32,293 nucleotides of DNA. It comes from Deltaproteobacteria bacterium (GTDB lineage Bacteria; Myxococcota_C; UBA6777). The translations under genes were made by a program, and so were the position numbers. The stretch covers positions 1 through 32,293 of the forward strand of contig PCBK01000199.1 of NCBI GenBank assembly GCA_002731275.1, in the 5' to 3' direction. A model generated the notes under the pieces. It did not search any database. It was not told where the DNA came from and was given only the letters and a program-made list of their open reading frames with translations. Within the stretch, counting starts at the first letter, position 1. Each line of letters begins with the position of its first letter. Shown piece by piece: positions 6,716 through 16,400 of the stretch.

Positions 6716-9700
6716 CTAATATGCCCTGCGTTTCCATACAAAGAAGTTGTAAGGCGCCGAAGACGTCAACCCAAACCCACCATCATGCAAACCAACACCT
6801 CGATCCCCCAAAATACCTCCTTCAAAGCGACCCATGACCAACAATGAACGCTCTTGTGTGATATTCATATCCTCGATTTGCTGGCTGTATGGACGCGAAA
6901 GTGGAGGATCGCCTAGCGACGTCAAGCGACGATATCGCCCCTCCTTATCCAATTGCAACAAAAACGCATCCACTCCCTGTGTCTGTAACCACGGCACACC
7001 CGGAAACGGCGAGTATGTGCCCTCCAAAGCTCCACCAAACCACCAATCGCCCGAAGCTCCCCTTGCCATCGCCTTCACTTGCTCGCACACACCCGGACAG
7101 GTCCGCTCACTCTGGGCAAAGTCAAAGAACCACCGGACCTCTCCCGATGCCTTCGATAAACCAGCTAAAAAGAGCCACCCACCGTCTGCTCCCTTTACCG
7201 CAAACGATGTCCCCTTCACAGGTAACGAAAAGTCACTGACAAAGACACCTGCGATCACAGGACCTGCCTCCTCGATCTTGAGCGATATTGCACGCTCTCT
7301 GCCCGTCCCTCCCCAACCTTGTGCCCACTCGACGCCTTTGTCAGTGAGCTTCATCACAAACATATCGAGATCCCGCGCAACTCGCGAAAGTCCTCCCTCC
7401 CGGATCTTCAACACGCCAGTATAGAGACCCAACACATACAACGCCCCGGTTGGTTCCACTGCCAATCCAAGCCCAATACTGACTTCATCGGAGTCGCCCT
7501 TTGCGATGTGCAATGCTTCGACGACAAACGATTGCGCTGCAGGACGGACACGCGCCAAAAACATCTTCTCACCAGCGACAGAGAGCGAACGATCGAAGAT
7601 CTGACGTCCATTCGCCCTTGTCACTCCTGACAACCAATAGGACTGCGCTCCAGGGATGAGTGACAACACATAGATCCCACCATCCATACGAAAAGCACGC
7701 ACAGATAAGGCTTTTTTCTGGAGAGGATCCAGGCGCGCCAACAGTATCCTTCGTTCGGGCAAACGAGCGATTGGACGATCAAAGAGCGTCGCACGTGAAG
7801 AAAACACAAAGCTCACCAACAACATCCCATCAGGATCGATCGAGAGTGTGACAGGCTCACGCTCCGTCACTACCGAGTCTCCTGTTGCGAGAGAGTCTGT
7901 CAGACGCTCAGACCACAAGAACGTTCCGTCCTTCGACCACTTCAACAACATTAAGCTTCGACCAGACGAAGAAGAGAAAGTCTTTCCACCAAACAGCGTA
8001 AGCGTCCCTTCGAAACTAAAGAGCGTGTAGATATCTCCAAATCGATCGGAGACAACCTTCATGTGGCCAATCGAAGCGTGACTCTCCCCTCCAATAAACC
8101 ATGAATCCGTCGTGATCTGTGGTGATGGAATCGCTGGAATCTCTTGGGGTGGTGTCATCACCATTGTGTACGCTCTCGAAGCGACTTCCAGGGTACGAAA
8201 GGGAGGTGTCCAGCTCCCTATTCCACCGATCAGTACGAAGCGCTGAGTTGAAGCCTCCCCCGGCATCGGTGCCAACATAGACCAAAAGCGACCACTCGTG
8301 GCGCGCTCAGCAAACGTATCCACAAAAAACACATCAGGCCTGTCCAGTTGTGGTGCATGACGCACGAGCAAAGGCGAGAGATTCCCCGTCCCACCAAGTC
8401 CTTCGCGTTGGCGAATACCACCGGCGATCAGGATACCCGACGTGTAAGACAAGGCCCCATGGAGAGCCCTCGGCTGGAAGGTGTAGGGGACGATCTTATC
8501 CCCCTGTTTGGTGTAGGCTTGTGGTTGTGAAACACGCCACTCTTCGCCTTCTTTGGACAAAAATGCAGCGTCAGCGTGGAGCGCTTGGAAAGAAAAGAGC
8601 CCACCTGTACCAGTGTGTAAATACCCGCCCACAACGAGCAGGGCCCCTGTCTCCAAAAGATGTGTCGAGTGCCCTGCACGTGGAAGCTTCATTTGGAGCG
8701 TCGGCCAGATATCACCTGTCTTTGTCACAAGAACAGGCTGCTCCATCACGCCACCATCAACAGGGCGCGTAGAGAGACGCACGGAGATCGAACCGGACAA
8801 CGCCCCAACCGGAACCACCCATCCAAAGCTGTTACTCCGCAAAACACTCTGCCCTCGAAGCAACAATCCTCCGAGCACAAGGACTTCCTTCCCCCCCTTC
8901 AACAACGTCGAGGTGTGAAAGAGGAGCTGCAGCTCCTTTCCAGAAGAAGACACTCCAGGACAATAACCACCCATCGTATGGGGCTGAAAAGAAGCTCCCT
9001 CCGAAGAGAATGTGTGATGACCACCTACAGGGTTTGTCAACGTGGTCTCTTCACCAAGTCGAAGTGTCCCATCCTCTAAAATATCGATCTTTTCGATAGA
9101 AGCCGTACACCCGTCAGGGGTCCAACCACCCAACACGTAGATCGCATTTGAGACGCGCACGACAGAATGAAAAGCCCGACCTTTTCGAAGTGATACAGGT
9201 GACTTTGTCCATTCACCGCTCCCACTGTCAAAGAGCCAAAGTGCAGCAGAGACTTTGTCAGGCCGAGGCAATCCTCCCACCACCTGAAGTGTGGAAGCCC
9301 CACCAATCACCAGCAAACGCCCACTAGGCAACGAGACGATTTTGTGACCGACGAGTGGGAGCGCTGTGTTCTCGACAGCCCCTCCCTGCTGTGACCACGT
9401 CCGCCAGAGCGAAAAGGTGTTGGGTTTCGACAAAAAGATGCGCAACTCACGGGCCTCACACGCAGCCCTCGTCAACGACGCCAGCCCCACAAGCACGACG
9501 GCTCCCCGCGCATCCATCACCTCCACCTCAAAAGAAGGTAGCGCTGTCTCCAACAGGCTTGGACATGTATACGTCGTTGAGAGAGCTTGTTTGTCCGTTA
9601 CGATCTGCGTTTGAAGTGACTGTCCGGGAAGCTGCGTCTTCAGCACAACCTTTTGCCCTTGCCCACCCAAAGTAGACGTCACATCCTGATCGAACAACAA

Positions 9701-9817
9701 CACGATACGGATAGGTGTGGGGGTCGTACAGCTCACAAGAAGCCCAGCCACACACAGCACGAGGAGCACAAGGTATCGCATATACACACGACATTGGAGA
9801 GAGAGAAGTCGCTTCAT
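6716..9817 (-). CDS. kelch/beta-propeller repeat lipoprotein
   Basis: 1033 residues with a signal peptide ending LLVSC (acylated Cys30). The start at 9817 is supported by a 4-base ATGA overlap with the stop of the upstream PEGA-like gene; M13 is an alternative start that keeps the signal peptide. Residues about 155-600 contain kelch-like repeats (IYVLGGW, LLVIGG, LLVVGGY, VLIGGIG spaced with Gly-rich hairpins), a galactose-oxidase-like propeller fold. Residues about 600-1010 resemble SBBP-type beta-propeller repeats (ALYVLGLY, DMFVMKL, WWFGGAL, DAFLLQLDKEG). Two propellers in one lipoprotein suggest a binding or scaffold role rather than catalysis; copper-ligand residues of galactose oxidase are not evident. 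It is translationally coupled to the PEGA-like membrane protein, so the two may act together in the envelope. Confidence 0.82.
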   Translation of the reverse strand: MKRLLSLQCRVYMRYLVLLVLCVAGLLVSCTTPTPIRIVLLFDQDVTSTLGGQGQKVVLKTQLPGQSLQTQIVTDKQALSTTYTCPSLLETALPSFEVEVMDARGAVVLVGLASLTRAACEARELRIFLSKPNTFSLWRTWSQQGGAVENTALPLVGHKIVSLPSGRLLVIGGASTLQVVGGLPRPDKVSAALWLFDSGSGEWTKSPVSLRKGRAFHSVVRVSNAIYVLGGWTPDGCTASIEKIDILEDGTLRLGEETTLTNPVGGHHTFSSEGASFQPHTMGGYCPGVSSSGKELQLLFHTSTLLKGGKEVLVLGGLLLRGQSVLRSNSFGWVVPVGALSGSISVRLSTRPVDGGVMEQPVLVTKTGDIWPTLQMKLPRAGHSTHLLETGALLVVGGYLHTGTGGLFSFQALHADAAFLSKEGEEWRVSQPQAYTKQGDKIVPYTFQPRALHGALSYTSGILIAGGIRQREGLGGTGNLSPLLVRHAPQLDRPDVFFVDTFAERATSGRFWSMLAPMPGEASTQRFVLIGGIGSWTPPFRTLEVASRAYTMVMTPPQEIPAIPSPQITTDSWFIGGESHASIGHMKVVSDRFGDIYTLFSFEGTLTLFGGKTFSSSSGRSLMLLKWSKDGTFLWSERLTDSLATGDSVVTEREPVTLSIDPDGMLLVSFVFSSRATLFDRPIARLPERRILLARLDPLQKKALSVRAFRMDGGIYVLSLIPGAQSYWLSGVTRANGRQIFDRSLSVAGEKMFLARVRPAAQSFVVEALHIAKGDSDEVSIGLGLAVEPTGALYVLGLYTGVLKIREGGLSRVARDLDMFVMKLTDKGVEWAQGWGGTGRERAISLKIEEAGPVIAGVFVSDFSLPVKGTSFAVKGADGGWLFLAGLSKASGEVRWFFDFAQSERTCPGVCEQVKAMARGASGDWWFGGALEGTYSPFPGVPWLQTQGVDAFLLQLDKEGRYRRLTSLGDPPLSRPYSQQIEDMNITQERSLLVMGRFEGGILGDRGVGLHDGGFGLTSSAPYNFFVWKRRAY

Positions 9818-10770
9818 GGTGCTGTGTACCCGCGGAATTCGATCGTTGGTGAGACGTCAGAAACAGGTCGAGTCGTGCTCCAAACAACGAGCCCTGCGAC
9901 ACCACCGACGACGACAAGGCCGGCACCGATCCCGACCCCGACGACCCAAGGCGCAACTGCTGGAGGGACATTGCGCTTCTTGGGGAGTCCATCACTGAGC
10001 CGAACGACGACCTTACGATGTTCCCAGTCATTGACGTAGATAAGCCGTTGCCACACAAGGCGGCCTTTTTGCTTGATGCGCAAATGTGTCGGGACCGCCT
10101 TGGTCAAAAATGTCGACGCTGATGGACGCCAAAACACCTCACCTTTTCGCATCACTCCCCGCTCCAGCTTCGCTCCCTCGGGAATCTTTGTCACGGTGAC
10201 CTTTGATGGGACCTGCCAACAACGCTTGCGCAACACCTTCGCCTTGCGAATACGACGGGGTAAAACAGGATTGATCGACCACTCTTTCCACGTTGGAGGA
10301 ACCGTCGAAAAGAGCGCATGAAATGTGTCCATCCGATGACAAGCGCGAAACTTTTCCCCGGCACGCCAAGCCGCTCGTGCGGCAAGGGATAACGTATCAC
10401 AACGCCCTAACACAAGGATGTATGGGTTCTTTCCCTTCTTTGTCTTGAGCGCGCTCAACATCTCATACGTCCGCAAAAACATCTCCTCAGCCTTCTTCCA
10501 CTTCTTCATCCGGAAGTGCACAAGCGCGCGAAAGTACATTTGTTCGGTTGTCAGGGTCTTTTTCTTTTTTTTGGGTACAGGTCGTTGAGGGGATTTTTTG
10601 GCAGGAGGCGCGACACGCTCGCGCACAGAAGGCGCAGGAGCTGTCACCTGTGCAGATGCGAGACTCGACCCAACACACACCAACACACTCGCGAGAAGAC
10701 ACACACAAACGCACTCTTTCACGGAAAGAATGCGATGTATCACCAAACAAGCATCATGTGCCTTTGTCAT
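9814..10770 (-). CDS. TPR/PEGA-like envelope protein with C-terminal transmembrane helix
   Basis: 318 residues from ATG at 10770, with GAGG 7 bases upstream. Residues about 17-40 are a hydrophobic signal sequence ending ASA-Q. A Lys/Pro-rich stretch (50-72) is followed by helices with TPR character (73-145, with ALVHFRMKKWKKAEEMF typical of one TPR helix pair). Residues about 188-260 resemble a PEGA domain (VTVTKIPEGAKLERG...). A strongly hydrophobic Gly/Val helix lies at 272-297. This architecture is common in myxobacteria for periplasmic or membrane scaffold proteins of unknown role. The last 4 bases overlap the start of the kelch lipoprotein gene, implying a shared operon. Confidence 0.75.
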   Translation of the reverse strand: MTKAHDACLVIHRILSVKECVCVCLLASVLVCVGSSLASAQVTAPAPSVRERVAPPAKKSPQRPVPKKKKKTLTTEQMYFRALVHFRMKKWKKAEEMFLRTYEMLSALKTKKGKNPYILVLGRCDTLSLAARAAWRAGEKFRACHRMDTFHALFSTVPPTWKEWSINPVLPRRIRKAKVLRKRCWQVPSKVTVTKIPEGAKLERGVMRKGEVFWRPSASTFLTKAVPTHLRIKQKGRLVWQRLIYVNDWEHRKVVVRLSDGLPKKRNVPPAVAPWVVGVGIGAGLVVVGGVAGLVVWSTTRPVSDVSPTIEFRGYTAP

Positions 10771-10847
10771 CAACCCACCTCATCGCAAGTGTGTTTGGAA
10801 GAAACATGAAGTTCCGAGGTCATGTCATGACTTGACCAAGGACTCCA

Positions 10848-11621
10848 TCAGGATGACTTCCTCAAAAAGACGAACTGCTCGTCTGTCGAGTTGGCTTCGT
10901 CAAAAGCGTAGCCAGTCTCTTCGAAGTTTTTGAGGTCTTCGGGATCTTCGATGCGATTGCGGATAATGTAGTTGGCCATCATCCCACGCGCTCGTTTTGC
11001 GTACAAAGCGATCATCTTGTACGTCCCCTTCTTATACTCTTTAAACACCGGCTGTATCACACGACAAGGCAATGTTTTGGGGACCAAAGACTTAAAATAC
11101 TCGTTGGAGGCGAGATTGACGAGGATGTCATCTCCTTGTGCGTTGATGTCCTTCATCAACATCTCTTGCAGCTCATCTCCCCAAAAAGAATAGAGGTCTT
11201 TGCCTTTGGTGTTCTTGAGTTTGGTCCCCATCTCCAAGCGATAAGGCTGGATCAAATCGAGCGGACGCAAAAGCCCGTACAGGCCAGAGAGGATACGCAG
11301 GTGTTCCTGTGCATACGAGAAGTCATCTTCATCGTACTCTTCGAGCTCAAAGCCCGTGTAAGAGTCACCATCAAACGCAAGCAGCGCTTGGCGCGCATTC
11401 TCTTCGTTGAAGGGCGTCTCAAACTCCTGATAACGATCGATGTTGAGCAGCGCGATCTTCTCGCTGACCTTCATCAAGGAGCGCAGCGCCTCCGTATCAT
11501 ACTCACGTAAGATCTCGATCAATTCGGAAGATTGGTCAAGCTTGCGTGGTGTTGTGTGTGTCTTTGTTTTGCGGGGTGTTGTCCAATCCAGTGTTTTGGC
11601 TGGAGACAATACGATCAACAT
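10848..11621 (-). CDS. yaaA: peroxide stress protein YaaA (UPF0246)
   Basis: 257 residues, the standard family length, starting MLIVLSPAKTLDW, the family's signature N-terminus. Other conserved blocks are visible: LLAFDGDSYTGF, RILSGLYGLLRPLDLIQPYRLEM, FWGDEL, LVNLASNEYFK and the KRARG...Y motif near the C-terminus. In E. coli YaaA limits intracellular iron and DNA damage under hydrogen peroxide and binds DNA; the biochemical activity is poorly defined. AAGGAG lies 8 bases before the ATG. It has the same orientation as its neighbours, but 77 bases separate it from the PEGA-like gene, so it may have its own transcript. Confidence 0.93.
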   Translation of the reverse strand: MLIVLSPAKTLDWTTPRKTKTHTTPRKLDQSSELIEILREYDTEALRSLMKVSEKIALLNIDRYQEFETPFNEENARQALLAFDGDSYTGFELEEYDEDDFSYAQEHLRILSGLYGLLRPLDLIQPYRLEMGTKLKNTKGKDLYSFWGDELQEMLMKDINAQGDDILVNLASNEYFKSLVPKTLPCRVIQPVFKEYKKGTYKMIALYAKRARGMMANYIIRNRIEDPEDLKNFEETGYAFDEANSTDEQFVFLRKSS

Positions 11622-11681
11622 GCACCATTCTCCTTTGGGTTTGATGAAAGTCGTTGAATGTCTTCATCTGCATCGAGAGTT

Positions 11682-12191
11682 TCAGCGTCCGGTGATAAGG
11701 GCATATACACGTCTAATGTGTTGTGTTTTCTGCAACCGAATACGCAGGATACCGCTCGTGATTTGCGCATAGATAGGCGCCGCGAGGACGACTTTTCCTC
11801 CGACAACAATTGCAAGTATACGTCCCTTATGGCGTCTTGTCATGAGGGCAAATCGTCTCTTTGCACCTGCACGTAACGCGAGATGGATCAGTGGACGCCC
11901 TGTGCGAACATCAGGCAGCAACCTCACCTCACGAAGATGCCGACCAGACAGCAAAATACGTGATGAGAGAGGAAAGATCTCGCCGCTCTCCCACGAAGAA
12001 AAACGTTGAGCCTTTGGGTTCGTCGACACAAGCCGCAGCGCAAAGGAACGAAAACGAGGTGACATCAGAGCGCCTCCCCTCACTGCAGGCCTCTTCGCCT
12101 TTTTCGTGGTCGGCCTCGTCGAAGGCCCCTTCGCGAAAGACCAGGAAGGTGACAACAAAACGGAAAACACGAGAAGCATTCGCAGTATCAT
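11682..12191 (-). CDS. small secreted protein with SecD P1-head-like domain
   Basis: 169 residues with an N-terminal signal peptide (cleavage after SFA, about residue 20) and no lipobox. The C-terminal 70 residues resemble the P1-head subdomain of SecD: G-R-P-L-I-H-L-A-L, GAKRRFALMTRRHKG, then RILAIVVGGKVVLAAPIYA and an I-TSG-ILRI strand. In SecDF this region binds substrate on the outer face of the membrane. Here there are no transmembrane segments, so it cannot be a translocon subunit. Stand-alone proteins of this sort occur in other genomes without a defined job. GAAAGGG lies 7 bases before the ATG. The similarity is seen by eye only. Confidence 0.6.
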   Translation of the reverse strand: MILRMLLVFSVLLSPSWSFAKGPSTRPTTKKAKRPAVRGGALMSPRFRSFALRLVSTNPKAQRFSSWESGEIFPLSSRILLSGRHLREVRLLPDVRTGRPLIHLALRAGAKRRFALMTRRHKGRILAIVVGGKVVLAAPIYAQITSGILRIRLQKTQHIRRVYALITGR

Positions 12192-12243
12192 CCATGTACC
12201 CTTTCAGATGAGAGAGAAGTCATGTGGGGGAGCAGGTGGGACA

Positions 12244-12275
12244 AGCAAGCATTCTACAGGTTGAGAATGCTTGCT
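12244..12275. terminator. perfect 12-base inverted repeat between the M50 protease and the SecD-like gene
   Basis: AGCAAGCATTCT and its exact complement are separated by an 8-base loop (12256-12263). It lies after the protease stop and ahead of the next gene on the - strand, the position expected for a terminator. No T-run follows on either strand, so it could instead be an operator or RNA processing site. Confidence 0.55.
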
Positions 12276-12320
12276 AGAGGATCTTAGGCCATTGCGTCCA
12301 AGAAAAAAGAAGGGCTCACC

Positions 12321-13220
12321 TCAGGCATCACCACGCAGGCGGAACTTCGCGTCGAGATACTTTTCGAGGAGCTGTCGTTCATGTGGTTTCAGCGCGTGGA
12401 TACCGATCTCATCGGTGCGTCGCATCAACTCTTCGGCCTTGCTGCGGTTGGACCACACAAAGAATCGATCACTGAGACGACCAAAACCACCGCCAGACTT
12501 TCCAGGTAACAAATGTCCCCAAAAACCCTTGGGGCCATTGAAGAGATGCTGGTGACGTTTGACCTCTTGGTAGTTAATAAACAACAAGAACAACGCGATG
12601 ATGAAGGCCAGCGGGCCAATCCATGTAAAGATCAAACCGAGCATTCCGAGCACGATCAAGATCGTCATCGACCAAGGCAAGGTCTTGCGGATCGCCTCAC
12701 GCGCACCCGAACGCAGCGTCACCCACTGCCGTACAAATTGCCCACCATCCAACGGAAAGATCGGCAACACGTTAAAGATAAACAGGATCAAGTTGATAAA
12801 TCCCATCCACCAAAACAACGCTCCGACGATTGGGATCAACGCAAAGACGATCCCAAACACAATCCCAATCACCGCCAGGATCCCCGAAACAATCGGTCCC
12901 CAAGCGATCACCCACATCTGTTGTTTTGTACTGAGGCCGCCAGGGACCTCCGCCACACCACCAAACAAGTGCAGGACAATACGACGTGGACGCGCCCCAA
13001 AGTGCGCAGAACTTAACGCGTGGCCTAACTCGTGAAGATACACGGAACCAAATAAGATGACCGGTGAGAGCAGCCGTACAAAATTCATCGTCAAGATCGA
13101 GGCGAGCACCTCAAAGGCTGCATAAATTAACAACACAATATGGAGATCCAACGGGATCCCAAAGAATTTCCCCACTCGAAATTGTCGATCAAGTGGATGT
13201 GAACCATCACCAACAAACAT
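12321..13220 (-). CDS. M50-family site-2-type zinc metalloprotease
   Basis: 299 residues, polytopic membrane protein. HELGH at 63-67 supplies the zinc-binding histidines and catalytic Glu, and LDGG at 157-160 within NVLPIFPLDGGQ supplies the third ligand Asp; both are diagnostic of M50 (site-2 protease, SpoIVFB-like). Hydrophobic helices lie near 27-45, 50-75, 102-160 and 183-217. Such proteases cut substrate transmembrane helices and often release sigma factors or transcription factors; no partner gene is adjacent. The soluble C-terminal 80 residues are basic and lack a CBS domain. GGAG stands about 8 bases upstream of the ATG. Confidence 0.9.
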   Translation of the reverse strand: MFVGDGSHPLDRQFRVGKFFGIPLDLHIVLLIYAAFEVLASILTMNFVRLLSPVILFGSVYLHELGHALSSAHFGARPRRIVLHLFGGVAEVPGGLSTKQQMWVIAWGPIVSGILAVIGIVFGIVFALIPIVGALFWWMGFINLILFIFNVLPIFPLDGGQFVRQWVTLRSGAREAIRKTLPWSMTILIVLGMLGLIFTWIGPLAFIIALFLLFINYQEVKRHQHLFNGPKGFWGHLLPGKSGGGFGRLSDRFFVWSNRSKAEELMRRTDEIGIHALKPHERQLLEKYLDAKFRLRGDA

Positions 13221-13241
13221 CGACCTGCTCCTTTCTATGAT

Positions 13242-13258
13242 AAGACCACTACGGTCTT
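13242..13258. promoter_or_regulatory. small hairpin in the leader of the M50 protease gene
   Basis: AAGACC and GGTCTT pair around a 5-base loop, 22 bases upstream of the protease ATG and just ahead of its Shine-Dalgarno site. On the + strand it is followed by TT. It could modulate translation or be incidental. The remaining part of the 213-base gap shows no gene. Confidence 0.3.
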
Positions 13259-13433
13259 TTGGACTTGTTTATGACACACCTCCCCTTCAACATTGGAAGT
13301 GTAGAAGGTGTCGTTTCGATGTTGTTAAAGTAACGATAAAAGACAACTTGGCAAGCACAAATGATGCCCCTCACTGAGTTCAACGCCCCCTCCCATCGTC
13401 ATCACAAAAAAGCCTTCCATTTTTTCAACGACC

Positions 13434-16400
13434 TCAATGGACGCGCTTCGTACCGTTTCGTTGGATCACGATGGTGTAGAGCTTCTCAAGCCCCGTCTCT
13501 TTGTCGAGAAGATACTTCGAAGTTGAGGTCATAATGGCGCTCAAATCAGCGGCTGACAGAGAGGTCCCCTTCGCGGGCTCCAGACGGTTGATCCCCGAGA
13601 AGATATCACCAAACATCCCCACGAGATAACCATTTTGTACAGGGTGCGGTGTCATCGCGTTGCGGAACAACGTCAACAGGATATCCTGTGTGTCTCCAGG
13701 AATCGAGCGATGCAAAAACACCACGAGCCGACGCAGCATCACCGCACGTTTTTTGATGGTCGTTCCCATAAAACGCATGATCGGTACACGGATATCATCA
13801 GGGATCGGTGCCATCAAGCCAGCAAAGAGGCTCAACAGATCGCCAAATTGTTTGGGTTGCGTGGTGGGGTCTGGCACGACGTGATGAAGCAAACCGACAA
13901 ACAAACGCAAGATCTCCCGGTCCTTCGTCAAATCATCGAGTAAATCGAGGAGCGGTGGCATCAAAGGATCGAGCAAGAGACCTTCAATGTCACGCTGGAT
14001 ACGTCCAAGAACAGGGCCCCATTGGCCTTCTTTTTCGCGCAGCTCTGCACGATTGGCGAGGAACTTGAGCGCGCTCTCCAGGACAACAGGCGCGCGTGTG
14101 TTCTTAAAGGTCGCGTTGCTCCCCTTTCCTTCGACCTGGAGGAGTAGATCGCCCATACTCTTTGTCGCCTCGTTCCAGGCCAACTGTGCGCGGAGCTTGC
14201 TCGGCCCTTCGAGGGCCTTGGTCATCAGACGAAAGGACTCAAGCAACTGACCGATAGGTGTTTTCTCGTATGTGTCGCCGGGTTTCCCCATCACATAGGC
14301 GAGATAATTTTGCAAGCTCGTGGTCGCAAGCTCTGCGTTGGGTTCATCGCTCAGACGGAGCGTGCTGAGGACTTTGCCCATCGACTCAAGTCGTTCGAGC
14401 AGACCGGCCTTTTCAGTTGCCTGAAGCAGGATATTCTCCATGCTACGGATGTTGCTACGGGGGGATGGATAGGCGGGCTGTCCGGCTTTTGTCTTCTCGG
14501 CATTGGCATCGGACGCCCAATGCCTGTGTAGGACGACAAAGAGCTCTAGCAGACGTGGGAGTTTCTTGTGTTTGTCGAAGACCTCCGCGAGCGGTTTGAG
14601 CGCACCACCGACCTTCGCGACGACACCAGACGCGAGGGCTGCGAGCAATGCATCCGCGTGGTGATTGCGGACCTTGTACCCCTGCTTGTCGATCACATCA
14701 TCCAAAAGGATGGTCAACTTCAATCCCGCGACGAGTGGGACATCTTTAAAGACCAGCTCGCGGTTGAGAAAGATTCCGAGCTGCTCGGGGTTGGGCTTCT
14801 CAGAAAGGCCCATCGCAGGGAGTGATTGTGCGAGCGCGTCCTTCAGGAAGCCATCGGGGATGGGTTCCCCATTTTGGTAAATCGTATCCCACACAGACGC
14901 TTTTCCGATGATCGCCTTCAGATAAAACAGCGCGAGGTTGTCGATCCGCATCTCCACGATGGGGATCGTGATCCCATCAGCGGACTTCAGCTTCGAAGCA
15001 TATTTGTGACCGTTGACGTTGGCCAACAGATGCAACATCCGCTGCAAGTAGCTCAAGTTCCCAGGATTATCACCTTTGGAGAGATCGACTTTGTCGCGGA
15101 AAATATGCTGTCGCTGCCCTGTGAGCTTGTGCTGTCCGTAATCCTGGAGGGTGATGCGATCTTTTCGATAGCGCATCATGTCGATCAAACCTTGCTTGAT
15201 CCCAGATGTAAAACCTGGGGTTTGCAAGGCTTTTAAGAGATCTTCGACAAATCCAGGGGAAGACATGACGTCCTGTAGGATCGGCAAGAGATCTTTAAAC
15301 AACGTGTTATCCGAGAAGACCTTTGCAAAGAGGTCTTTGCCGGCGATGTCGGAGATCTCTTGTATCATCGCGAGTTGGGCAGCGAGCTCGCCCTTCTCTT
15401 TGGCGACGATCCGCGCGAGTCCACGCAGCACTTTGTAGGTACGTGGTCCTTTCAAGAGTGGGAAGATCGCTCGCACAGCTTTGATGACAGGACTGTTTGC
15501 GGAGAAGCCCTGCGTCTGGGGATCGATCGGTTCGAGCAGCGGTCGGATACCGACGGTCATATTCAGAGGAAATGGGACGGAGTTTCCAGTGGAGGAAACC
15601 TCCTTGGGGATCAAGCGTCGGGCATCCCACAAAAGCGCACCGAGGACGGTTTGTGAGAGATTGCGAATATCGTAGACAGGCTGGTTGCCGGTCAATGCCT
15701 CTCCACAACGGCCCCTTTCGCCACCAGGATTGCCAAAGGGCGCAGGGAGCGGTTGAGGGAGCTTTTTCCCTGCGTCTGTCAGGATCGGATCGCCGTTGGT
15801 GTCAAACCGAACGACACAACGTTCACCTGTCCCAACGTCGAGCTTTGGATCGGTTGAGAACAACAGATCGGAGATAAGATCGGGGAAAGGACTCTCTTTT
15901 CTGCGGTTGGTGCGCAATAAGTAATCTGCGATCGCAGGTAAGAGTTTCTTCAGGTAGGGGGTCTCAGAGCTATGCTCCGTGATCGCGTCATCGTGATACC
16001 CATCATTGTTGCGAAGCCACGTCATAACGCGGCTCAAGAGCTCCCGTTGTTGGGGATAGGTGATCATTTGACGGAGTAGACTTCCGTCACCACTGGCGAT
16101 TGGAGGCGTCATCCCCTTGCGCTGGGAAGCGAGCACGAGCCCTTTGATCACATCGACGTTGTTGGCCAGATCGAAGAGCGCACCACCAAATTCCTGTGTG
16201 ATCCCAGGGAGTGTACCGTCATCATAATAGGGCAACAAAGAACGAAGATAGGATTCGAATGGCGAGAGAAGATCGGCAGGGACGATCGCGTTGGTTGTTG
16301 TGATGATGTCCCACTTAATATGCGCTTGTTCAACAGCCGCGACGCGCTCTTTGGAGAGTTTTGGGTGGACACGCGCTTCTCGAAGCAAAAACTTAAGCAC

